5,430 nucleotides of DNA, taken from contig JBOHVS010000358.1 of assembly GCA_050735975.1 (NCBI GenBank), positions 1-5,430 of the forward strand. The letters are read 5' to 3'. The notes under the pieces were generated by a model. The model saw nothing but the letters and a program-made list of their open reading frames with translations, had not been told where the DNA came from and ran no database searches. Below are positions 1 to 5,430 of this stretch, piece after piece (within the stretch, counting starts at the first letter, position 1; each line of letters opens with the position of its first letter). This DNA comes from DATMBL01 sp050735975. Its GTDB lineage: Bacteria; Desulfobacterota; Binatia; UBA9968. The translations under genes and the position numbers were made by a program.

Positions 1-1086
1 CCCTTCCGATCTGCTTTTTCCTAACTGTTCCTCGGAGCCCCCCTCGGTTTTGCCCGTCATCTCCTTCCCTTGCTCTTTTCCGGCCTGGTTTTTGTCGGGA
101 TGATTTGCTTGCCCGCCCTGATTTTCCCCTTTTTCCTTCGGATCCGCCTGAGAGGTTTTCCCTTGCTGCATTTCTTTGTTTTGCTGAGCGGCGAGATCGC
201 CCTTACCGTCTCCACCGCTTCCCTGACTCTCTTTTACTTGCCCCTCTCCATCCTGCGGCGCGTTGCTCCCGCCGCTGCCTTCCTGCTCCCTTTGCTGAGC
301 GTTGCCTGACTGCTGTTCCATACCCTTCAATGTGCTCGCTGCCTCGCCCAAAAGATCTTGGCTAGCCTTTTCCTCTTGGTTTTTTTGCTGTTTCTCGACC
401 TCTTTCTGTAACTCTTGAATCAGTTGCCGCTTTTCCGCAAGCGCCATATTCGGATCCTGCAGCTTAGCCGCGAGCGACTGGAAATCCCGGGCCAAGTCTG
501 TCAGATCCGGGTGCTGCGCCATTTTCTCAGCCAGTTGACTGATCTGCTGGTGCGGCGCTACCCGCGCAGAGATGGATTCCGCCAGCGGCAGCAACAAATG
601 AAACAAGGCGACCGCAATGATTGAGCCGACGACCGACCAGTAAAACGAGCCTTTGATCTCGTACGGGAAGTCACGTCTTAGGTCGACGCGCCCGAGAAGA
701 CCACCTGTCTCCTCGCGCAGACGGGAATGGAAGGTCTGAGAACAGGACGATGATTCAACGGTTGCCAAGGTGAGAAATCGATCTTCCCCGGCCGCCTTTT
801 CATCGACCAACCGGGCGGCTGAACGGACCGATGGAATCATCGGCCGGTAACGTACCACGATGGCGAGCACGCCAATGCCGATCGCCGCAGCAGCGAGGAC
901 GACGAAAGTGCCCTGCGGAATCCATGCCGCACGATATAGGTGCGCCAATAAGTACACGGAAACAATCACCGGTGCAACAAAACTTAAGAGGGAATCTCGT
1001 AAAACCTGGCTCCGCAGGCGCTGGTGCATACGCTCTAGCAATCTCTCCGGGGACACTTCGCCTTGTGGGGCCGGGTAAAACTGCAT
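1..1086 (-). CDS. Inner-membrane coiled-coil protein, DUF4175-like, C-terminus cut by window edge
   Basis: The frame is open from an ATG at 1084-1086 to the left edge (362 codons, no stop in the window). An in-frame TAG at 1096-1098, with no start codon between, makes this ATG the only possible upstream start; no clear Shine-Dalgarno is visible. Visible layout: a cytosolic N-terminus, two hydrophobic segments at about residues 32-51 and 60-78, a stretch around 86-111 with SAARLVDEKAAGEDRFLTL, a third hydrophobic segment at about 148-166, a charged coiled-coil region (about 170-262, rich in Gln, Glu, Lys), then a low-complexity Gly/Gln/Glu/Lys/Ser tail to the edge. The paired N-terminal membrane segments, the 'AA-LVD-DR-LT' motif and a long Q-rich coiled coil resemble large DUF4175-type membrane proteins, which often sit with MoxR ATPase, DUF58 and von Willebrand proteins. 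That family link is from memory and moderate. It lies 44 bases after mltG, probably in the same transcript. Its biochemical role is unknown. Confidence 0.8.
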   Translation of the reverse strand, partial: MQFYPAPQGEVSPERLLERMHQRLRSQVLRDSLLSFVAPVIVSVYLLAHLYRAAWIPQGTFVVLAAAAIGIGVLAIVVRYRPMIPSVRSAARLVDEKAAGEDRFLTLATVESSSCSQTFHSRLREETGGLLGRVDLRRDFPYEIKGSFYWSVVGSIIAVALFHLLLPLAESISARVAPHQQISQLAEKMAQHPDLTDLARDFQSLAAKLQDPNMALAEKRQLIQELQKEVEKQQKNQEEKASQDLLGEAASTLKGMEQQSGNAQQREQEGSGGSNAPQDGEGQVKESQGSGGDGKGDLAAQQNKEMQQGKTSQADPKEKGENQGGQANHPDKNQAGKEQGKEMTGKTEGGSEEQLGKSRSEG

Positions 1087-1130
1087 GGTCTGTAACTATA
1101 CCATGTTGCTTCGGTATCAGAAACGCGAGG

Positions 1131-2168
1131 TCACCGAGAGCGCGATTGGGTCTTGCGTGGCAGCGTAGCCTCCTGGCGAGACTGATAGGTTTTAACCGCG
1201 CGGTTATGACTTTCGAGAGTTTCGGAAAAGAGATGAGTGCCATCGTTTTTCGAAACGAAATAGAGATACGGAACCGAGGCGGGCTGCAGGGCCGCTTGGA
1301 TCGACGATAAACCCGGATTGCAAATCGGTCCGGGAGGCAATGACGGTATGCGATAAGTGTTGTAAGGGCTCGGGTGTTGGAGATCCTTACGAGTCAAATT
1401 GCCGTTAAACCCTTTGATCCCATAGATCACCGTGGGATCACTCTGCAGAGGCATGTTGAGCTTTAAACGGTTGTGGAACACCGCGGAAACCAACGGTCTT
1501 TCTGCCTCGATGCCGGCCTCTTTCTCTATGATTGAGGCCAAAGTCAAGATCTCATAGGGGGTCAGATCACTGTGCCGTCGATCCCCATTGACGAGAGGCT
1601 CGAATACCTTCCGGAACTGTTCAGTCATTATAAGGATGATTTCCTTCTCCGGTGTCGACGGAGTAAATTGATACGTATTGGGAAACAGATAACCCTCGAT
1701 CGTCTTATCCTGCAATCCCAAAGCCGACAACAATTCGGGATTTGCCGCCTCGGCGAGAAATCGCTCCTTATCAACGATCGCCATTCTCGCCAGCAGCTCC
1801 GCAATCTCTTCGACGGTCAGCCCTTCTGGAATTGTAACGCGGTGGAAAACAACTTTTCCGGCAACGATTCGTTTTAAGACTTCGCGCGGCGACAATGGCA
1901 GCTCAAAGCGGTAGAGCCCCCATTGGATCTTTTTTTCCGAACCGGAAAGTCGGGCCCATAAAGAAAAAATCCTTTCGCTGGAGATGACTTTCTGCTCCCG
2001 AAGCCTGCGCACAACTGATGAGAAGGGTTCTCCCTGTTCGACTCTGAATTCCACGGTCTCCGGCGGTTGAGCAGCCGGGTAAAAAATATGCCGGAATAGG
2101 AGAACGCCGCAAAGCAGAATGGCGATAGCTATCAGCAACAACGTTGAAGACATGAACTTCACGATCAA
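1131..2168 (-). CDS. mltG: Endolytic murein transglycosylase MltG (YceG family)
   Basis: MltG cleaves nascent peptidoglycan strands internally at the outer face of the inner membrane, leaving 1,6-anhydro ends, and is thought to limit glycan strand length. The 345 residues match the family's usual size. An N-terminal hydrophobic anchor spans about 7-26, followed by a LysM-like region (about 37-108) and the catalytic YceG domain. Diagnostic stretches are IPEGLTVEEIA (113-123), EGYLFPNTY (158-166), LASIIEKEAG (210-219, where Glu215 is the likely equivalent of the E. coli catalytic Glu218), FHNRL (231-235), LQSDPTVIYG (241-250) and SPYNTY (267-272). All key motifs are present, so it should be active. 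The frame opens at a TTG (2166-2168), with GTG at 2160-2162 and ATG at 2151-2153 as alternatives. None has a clear ribosome site; the longer version adds a lysine before the membrane segment, as expected for an inside-facing N-terminus. Identity is very sure, the start is not. Confidence 0.95.
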   Translation of the reverse strand: MIVKFMSSTLLLIAIAILLCGVLLFRHIFYPAAQPPETVEFRVEQGEPFSSVVRRLREQKVISSERIFSLWARLSGSEKKIQWGLYRFELPLSPREVLKRIVAGKVVFHRVTIPEGLTVEEIAELLARMAIVDKERFLAEAANPELLSALGLQDKTIEGYLFPNTYQFTPSTPEKEIILIMTEQFRKVFEPLVNGDRRHSDLTPYEILTLASIIEKEAGIEAERPLVSAVFHNRLKLNMPLQSDPTVIYGIKGFNGNLTRKDLQHPSPYNTYRIPSLPPGPICNPGLSSIQAALQPASVPYLYFVSKNDGTHLFSETLESHNRAVKTYQSRQEATLPRKTQSRSR

Positions 2169-2209
2169 ATCAGCGCGGTGAGAACAGACGGGTGACGATC
2201 CAGCTTGAG

Positions 2210-2779
2210 CTAGTTTTCCGTCAGATTGCCCTTTAACCAGCCCTCAATCTGCCGCAAAAAACCGCCGAAAGGGTCTTCGCCGGGCTCCGGAGCGAAATAA
2301 GCTTTGCGAGTATAATCGAGGGCACCCGAGTAATACTCGAATTTTTTGGACAATTCTTGAAACAGGATAAATCCCGTGCGATAGAGGGAAAGGTCGAGTT
2401 CGGACACGGTCCAGTAGGAACGACTTCCCTCTTGGATGTAGTAGTCGAGAAAGCCCTTGCCCTCCACGTGACTGCGGAAGATCCCGCTCATGAACAGAGC
2501 ATAATCACCCACGTACTTGCGCAGAGATCGCTCTTTCAACAGATCGGTTTCGTCGGCTTTTCCGGCAGATTCGTGCGCGAGCATCTCAACTACACTTTCC
2601 ATTCTTTTGCCGGCCCGTGACCTGAGCCGGTACAGGTTATCGGCCCTGGCGAATTCGCTAAGCACATCGGCCACATAACTCGCTACGGTTGCATCGTGAA
2701 TCCCCAGCTGCCAAAAGCTCTGGCGAACCACGTTCAGAAAGAAGTTATGAAGGCTCTTCTCTGAAACTTTCTTCTCCAT
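2210..2779 (-). CDS. Unrecognised 189-residue protein, first gene of the mltG cluster
   Basis: I do not recognise a family or function. It starts at an ATG (2777-2779), with a weak GGGG ribosome-site candidate about eight bases upstream, and stops with TAG. No signal peptide or membrane segment is visible, so it is probably cytosolic. By composition it is mainly helical and unusually rich in aromatic residues: LRKYVGDYALFMSGIF (86-101), DYYIQEGSRSYW (112-123), and FQELSKKFEYYSG followed by ALDYTRKAYF (140-162). The N-terminal half has an amphipathic pattern with VADVLSEFARADNLYRLR (36-53). The last 27 residues are Pro/Gly-rich and then helical (GGFLRQIEGWLKG). The gene ends 41 bases before mltG in the same direction, so co-transcription is likely and a link to envelope growth is possible, but that is inference from position only. 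It reads as a real gene because of its length, tidy spacing and a promoter candidate just upstream. Confidence 0.82.
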   Translation of the reverse strand: MEKKVSEKSLHNFFLNVVRQSFWQLGIHDATVASYVADVLSEFARADNLYRLRSRAGKRMESVVEMLAHESAGKADETDLLKERSLRKYVGDYALFMSGIFRSHVEGKGFLDYYIQEGSRSYWTVSELDLSLYRTGFILFQELSKKFEYYSGALDYTRKAYFAPEPGEDPFGGFLRQIEGWLKGNLTEN

Positions 2780-2800
2780 TGGCTTGCCCCGTTGTTGTCA

Positions 2801-2829
2801 ATGATACCAAAGGCATTGATGTTTGAAAA
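2801..2829 (-). promoter_or_regulatory. Candidate sigma-70 promoter for the leftward cluster
   Basis: Read on the minus strand, TTTTCA (2824-2829) and TATCAT (2801-2806) are separated by exactly 17 bases and match four and five of six consensus positions. A TGG directly before TATCAT gives an extended -10 (TGnTATCAT). Transcription would begin near 2794, about 15 bases before the ATG of the 189-residue gene. This is pattern matching only. Confidence 0.45.
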
Positions 2830-2875
2830 GATTGTATTATCTGCCCCGGCCGAGATCCCTTCGAACTCCAGCTGC

Positions 2876-2903
2876 TAGCCATTTTTCAACAGAGCGATAT
2901 AAT
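2876..2903 (+). promoter_or_regulatory. Candidate promoter for the orphan regulatory-domain gene
   Basis: A perfect TATAAT lies at 2898-2903. The best -35 is TAGCCA at 2876-2881 (four of six consensus matches, 16-base spacer), which is weak. Transcription would start near 2910, leaving about 33 bases of leader before the ATG at 2943. The site lies inside the longer open frame that begins at a TTG at 2823, which argues that the longer start is not used. Confidence 0.45.
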
Positions 2904-2927
2904 AACTCCATTCTTGGGACATTTATT

Positions 2928-2937
2928 AGGAGGGAGG
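2928..2937 (+). promoter_or_regulatory. Strong ribosome-binding site that fixes the start at 2943
   Basis: The purine run AGGAGGGAGG ends five bases before the ATG at 2943-2945. Both GGAGG (2929-2933, nine bases away) and GGAGG (2933-2937, five bases away) can pair with the 16S rRNA tail. It is by far the best ribosome site in the window and decides the start in favour of the 169-residue product. Confidence 0.85.
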
Positions 2938-2942
2938 ATTCG

Positions 2943-3452
2943 ATGGCGAGGGACTTGAAAGAGGAATTCTTTCGACTCGATGGCGCCTGGCCATCATTCG
3001 AGTTGATGTCGATCCGCCGCCGGCAGGATTACTTAAGACCCTTTCGCGTGCTCCGATGCAAGATTGACGACCAGGTCGATTTTCAAGCGTTCGAATCGCC
3101 TCGAAGCGCAACCGAAGCCAGCGTGTTGATCGAGATCTTCGGTGAGCAGGAACTGGTCGCTGCCAGCGGACAGGGACCGGTGCACGCCGTGGACAATGCC
3201 ATGCGGAAGATTCTCGAGAAGCATTATCCCCAACTCGCGGAAGTTCGGTTGGAGGAATTTAACGTCCGCTTGCTGCAGCAGGGTGGAGATGATGATACGG
3301 GAGCGGCGGCGTTGGTACGCGTTCTGGCGATCTTTTCGGATAGCACCGACAGGTGGGGAACCGTGGGCGTTGCCGCAGACATCCTACAGGCGAGTGTCGA
3401 GTGCATCATTGACGGGCTCGAGTGGAAGCTCAGAGGAGAACACAAACACTAA
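2943..3452 (+). CDS. Free-standing LeuA/CimA C-terminal regulatory domain protein
   Basis: The 169-residue product matches only the C-terminal allosteric (LeuA-dimer) domain of the alpha-isopropylmalate synthase/citramalate synthase family. That domain normally follows a catalytic HMGL-type barrel and binds leucine or isoleucine for feedback inhibition. Visible family signatures, in order: PSFELMS (17-23), a strand-rich region around 34-65 ending TEASVLIEIFGE, SGQGPVHAVDNAMRKIL (75-91), HYPQLAEVRL (94-103), TGAAALVRVL (119-128), RWGTVGV (137-143) and ILQASVECIIDGLEWKL (147-163). The wording is closest to the CimA (citramalate synthase) type. The catalytic barrel and its metal-binding motifs are absent, and the frame upstream of 2943 shows no resemblance to one. 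The start is fixed by a strong ribosome site and a TATAAT upstream. It could be a regulatory subunit acting in trans, a sensor reused elsewhere, or an intact relic of a former synthase gene. The domain call is sure; the role is not. Confidence 0.9.
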   Translation: MARDLKEEFFRLDGAWPSFELMSIRRRQDYLRPFRVLRCKIDDQVDFQAFESPRSATEASVLIEIFGEQELVAASGQGPVHAVDNAMRKILEKHYPQLAEVRLEEFNVRLLQQGGDDDTGAAALVRVLAIFSDSTDRWGTVGVAADILQASVECIIDGLEWKLRGEHKH

Positions 3453-3665
3453 CACGACCCGATCGAGCGAATCGTTTCCGTTTGGACTAACCTGGACGCA
3501 TACTTCAAAACATAGCTCGCGAGCTGCGCGTGAAATTACTTTCGAGCGGTTGCTTCTTTATCGATCGTGGGTGCCGGACATAACGACACCCATACGGTTG
3601 GCGGGTTGGCTTATTTTCGAGCCATAAAGGAATTTATCGCCTGGGCGGAAACAAAGACTAAATGA
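3453..3665 (+). pseudogene. Decayed C-terminal end of an alpha/beta hydrolase
   Basis: Frame 3564-3665 reads IVGAGHND, then THTVGGLAYFRAIKEFI, then AWAETKTK and a TGA stop. GAGHND followed by VGG and YF-A-FI is the typical last strand and helix of BEM46/ABHD-type serine hydrolases, the His being the catalytic one. Upstream, the sequence continues the match only if frames are changed: RIV (3468-3476) joins PFGL (3478-3489) by dropping one T, which joins PGRILQNIARELR (from 3491) by dropping one A. That in turn joins IVGAGHND by removing one copy of a tandem ATCG (3560-3567). The restored order, IVPFGL-GRILQNIA then FFIVGAGHND, fits the family's usual 'D-IVPF-GR-L-A ... GAGHND' layout. The nucleophile region and everything N-terminal is missing. 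The last segment is convincing; the reconstruction further upstream is inference. Homopolymer indels could also be sequencing errors, but the missing 5' part could not be. Confidence 0.55.
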
Positions 3666-3722
3666 CCGCCCACAGGCTGGAAAAGTTCAGTCGGTAGCTG
3701 AGAGTAGCGACCCTCTGGGCGG
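3666..3722. repeat. Imperfect inverted repeat between convergent genes, possible bidirectional terminator
   Basis: CCGCCCACAGG (3666-3676) and CCTCTGGGCGG (3712-3722) form an 11-base stem with one mismatch and a 35-base loop. It begins directly after the TGA of the hydrolase remnant and ends 11 bases before the stop of the leftward phosphorylase gene. On the minus strand the stem is followed by TCATTTAGTCTTTGTTT, and on the plus strand by TTCTTTT after a short spacer; neither is a clean U-tract, and the loop is long. A third copy of the arm, CCTGGGCGG at 3640-3648, could pair with the same middle arm. Confidence 0.35.
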
Positions 3723-3733
3723 CAAGGTTCTTT

Positions 3734-5430
3734 TCAGTCTAACGGTTCATCCGCTTTGGTAAAGCGCGAATAAGCGTTACGTAAGTACTGGGACACCATT
3801 CGCTGCGTATTGAAGAAAGTGCCGTTGAGGGCGATGGCGGAACGCATTACCTCTGCAAACCTATCCGGCTCTCGGTAGAACAGCGGCAAGATGAGACGTT
3901 CTAACTTATCATAGAGCGCCTGGATCTCCGTGCCCGGATCGACCTCGGGGCCGGTGGTTTCGCCGATCGACCAACCGGTTACCCCTTCTATATGGCCCTC
4001 GATCCACCAGCCGTCAAGCACGCTGAAACTGGGCACACCGTTAAGAGCCGCCTTCATGCCGCTGGTACCGGAAGCTTCTTGCGGTCGCAGCGGCGTGTTC
4101 AGCCAAACGTCCACCCCCGAGCAAAGCAGCTTTCCTAGCGCCATATCGTAATTTTCCAGGTAGACAACGCGGACGTCGTTTGCCAAGACGGCCGCTGCTT
4201 CAAAGATGCGACGAATGATCGCCTTGCCGCCTTCGTCTCTTGGATGAGCCTTGCCAGCATAGACCAACTGCAACGGACCCGTTTGGCGGGAAATCTGTTT
4301 CAACCGGTCTAGATCAGTGAACAGGAGGTCACCCCGTTTGTAACCGGTTGCGCGTCGGGCAAAACCCAGAGTGAATACCGACGGATCCAGCTGTGTCCCT
4401 GTCAGCCACCGTACCTGCTGAAACAAGTCTTTCTTTGCTTCCTGGTGGGCCTGTTGGATGTCTCGGAGCGAAATTCCAATCGCGTAGCGAAGATAGCAGT
4501 TATCGCGCCGCCATCCCGGGATAGCGCGATCGTACAATGCGGCAACTGGCTTCGACGTCCAGGAAACTGCGTGGACGCCATTCGTAATCGCCTCCATTGG
4601 ATAGCCTGGGAACATCTCCCGGGAAACCTCCCGGTGACGCATCGACACCGCGTTGACGAACCCGGAAAGCCGAAGCGCCAATTCGGTCATATTCAACGAA
4701 GCATTCAACACCTGCAGCCGGCTCAGCAGCGCCGCTCGACCGTCGCCCAGAACCTTGTAGATAAGGTCGGTCGAAAAACGATCATGGCCGGCCGGTACCG
4801 GAGTATGGGTGGTAAACACGCATTGGCGCCGGATTGCTTTTACATCGACGTCCGAGAACCCCTGTCCCGGGCGGGACTTAACTTGTTGCTCCAATAACGC
4901 GAGGGAGACAAAAGCCGAGTGCCCTTCATTCATGTGGTGGGTCCCCACGTCTAGATATCCCAGGGCACGGATCATTGCCACACCGCCAAAGCCCAACACG
5001 ACCTCCTGACATAGCCGGTAATGCTCGTCGCCGCCGTAAAGATGATCGGTCAGCGCGCGATCTTGAGCTTCATTTTCTTCCAAATCCGTATCGAGGAGGA
5101 TCAATGGCACCGAGTGACCGGTGACTCCGCGAAAGAGAAACTGCCATGCGCGGACTCTTACGTCACGTCCTTCGATCGTTATGGATACCCGCTGGGATAA
5201 GGGTTCTAAGTAGTCCTCAGGCGACCACTTTGATGGGCTCTCCGACTGATTTCCTTGTGCGTCGAGCCGTTGGTCAAAGTAGCCTTTACGCGGTAGTAAG
5301 GTGACTCCCACCATACAGAGCTCCAAGTCAGCGGCTGAGCGCAGCATATCGCCGGCCAAAATGCCCAATCCACCGCTATAAGTGGGGATTTCGGACTCGA
5401 TAGCCACGTCCATTGAGAAATAGGCGATTG
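3734..5430 (-). CDS. glgP: Alpha-glucan (glycogen/maltodextrin) phosphorylase, N-terminus cut by window edge
   Basis: This GT35 enzyme splits alpha-1,4-glucans with phosphate to release glucose-1-phosphate, using pyridoxal phosphate, in the cytosol. The frame is open through the right edge: codons before the internal ATG at 5411-5413 read IAYFS, giving the family's N-terminal IAYFSM-IESEIPTYSGGLG motif. Numbering from that Met: TYSGGLGILAGD (11-22), HMNEGHSAF (160-168), TTHTPVPAGHDRF (201-213), ITNGVH (276-281), GFARRATGYKRGDLL (350-364), YAGKAHPRDEGGK (385-397) and EASGTSGMKAALNG (446-459). Lys454 in the last motif is the expected pyridoxal-phosphate Schiff-base lysine. The motifs are of the atypical branch (TIGR02094 type, as in Thermotoga and thermophilic archaea), not the muscle/E. 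coli branch. Short members of this branch are about 550-600 residues with IAYFSM close to the N-terminus, so probably only 10-25 residues are missing; a longer form with an added N-terminal domain cannot be excluded. It faces the orphan-domain gene tail to tail. Confidence 0.95.
   Translation of the reverse strand, partial: IAYFSMDVAIESEIPTYSGGLGILAGDMLRSAADLELCMVGVTLLPRKGYFDQRLDAQGNQSESPSKWSPEDYLEPLSQRVSITIEGRDVRVRAWQFLFRGVTGHSVPLILLDTDLEENEAQDRALTDHLYGGDEHYRLCQEVVLGFGGVAMIRALGYLDVGTHHMNEGHSAFVSLALLEQQVKSRPGQGFSDVDVKAIRRQCVFTTHTPVPAGHDRFSTDLIYKVLGDGRAALLSRLQVLNASLNMTELALRLSGFVNAVSMRHREVSREMFPGYPMEAITNGVHAVSWTSKPVAALYDRAIPGWRRDNCYLRYAIGISLRDIQQAHQEAKKDLFQQVRWLTGTQLDPSVFTLGFARRATGYKRGDLLFTDLDRLKQISRQTGPLQLVYAGKAHPRDEGGKAIIRRIFEAAAVLANDVRVVYLENYDMALGKLLCSGVDVWLNTPLRPQEASGTSGMKAALNGVPSFSVLDGWWIEGHIEGVTGWSIGETTGPEVDPGTEIQALYDKLERLILPLFYREPDRFAEVMRSAIALNGTFFNTQRMVSQYLRNAYSRFTKADEPLD

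Noticed and set aside
70..365. Open frames on the plus strand giving a very hydrophobic Phe/Leu-rich small protein
   Set aside because: They are antisense to the Gln/Glu/Lys-rich tail; complements of Lys, Glu and Gln codons read as Phe, Phe/Leu and Leu, which explains the apparent membrane protein.
800..1310. Open frames on both strands of about 150 residues across the mltG / membrane protein junction
   Set aside because: They overlap the well-supported 3' end of mltG and the N-terminal membrane segments of its neighbour, and their Arg/Pro/Cys-rich translations have no family look.
2823..2942. A 40-residue N-terminal extension of the orphan regulatory-domain gene from a TTG start
   Set aside because: It has no ribosome site, contains the TATAAT, and its translation resembles nothing in the synthase family, whereas the ATG at 2943 has an excellent ribosome site.
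3514..3525. Perfect 12-base palindrome AGCTCGCGAGCT
   Set aside because: It falls inside the hydrolase remnant where it reads as coding sequence (ARELR frame); there is no second copy or nearby regulatory signal, so chance is the simplest reading.
3568..3592. Small hairpin TGGGTG ... CACCCA as a possible terminator of the orphan gene
   Set aside because: The stem is only six base pairs, has no T-run after it, and lies within the conserved GAGHND coding stretch.
3142..3627. A 161-residue frame overlapping the orphan domain gene and running past its stop
   Set aside because: It is a shadow of the LeuA-dimer frame; its Arg/Ser/Trp-rich translation has no motif, and only its PFGL stretch contributes to the hydrolase remnant.
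3677..3722. tRNA-like text (GGTAGCTGAGAG) in the convergent gap
   Set aside because: No acceptor stem, anticodon arm or T-loop sequence can be assembled around it on either strand.
4445..4897. A 150-residue frame antisense to the phosphorylase
   Set aside because: It lies wholly opposite strongly conserved phosphorylase sequence, with no ribosome site or recognisable motif.

Overview
The window looks like a chromosomal, moderately GC-rich segment from a Gram-negative-type environmental bacterium. The evidence is a membrane-anchored MltG peptidoglycan enzyme, an inner-membrane coiled-coil protein, and a short-form alpha-glucan phosphorylase of the kind common in deep-branching bacteria. No gene here fixes the phylum; Nitrospirota, NC10/Methylomirabilota and Acidobacteriota are all plausible by style, which is inference only. 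I see no insertion sequence, phage gene, tRNA, rRNA or CRISPR array.

Layout. Bases 1-2779 hold a leftward cluster of three genes, read from right to left: an unrecognised 189-residue protein (2210-2779), mltG (1131-2168) and a multi-pass membrane protein with a long Gln/Glu/Lys/Gly-rich tail that runs off the left edge (1-1086). The gaps are 41 and 44 bases, so one transcript is likely. A divergent intergenic region (2780-2942) carries a candidate promoter on each strand. Rightward from it lies a small gene (2943-3452) that encodes only the C-terminal regulatory (LeuA-dimer) domain of the isopropylmalate/citramalate synthase family. From 3734 to the right edge a leftward alpha-glucan phosphorylase gene (glgP type) fills the window; only its extreme N-terminus is missing.

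The 281 bases between the two convergent genes (3453-3733) are not empty. They hold the decayed C-terminal end of an alpha/beta hydrolase, whose reading frame can be restored by removing three small insertions (1, 1 and 4 bases). Immediately after its stop codon comes an 11-base imperfect inverted repeat that could terminate transcription from either side.

How the genes fit together. The leftward cluster points to cell-envelope work: MltG cuts nascent glycan strands at the membrane and the downstream protein is an inner-membrane coiled-coil protein. The phosphorylase belongs to glycogen/maltodextrin breakdown and the orphan domain to feedback sensing in branched-chain amino-acid synthesis. 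These last two look like independent units. The most unusual items are the free-standing regulatory domain with its own promoter and strong ribosome-binding site, and the hydrolase remnant directly behind it.
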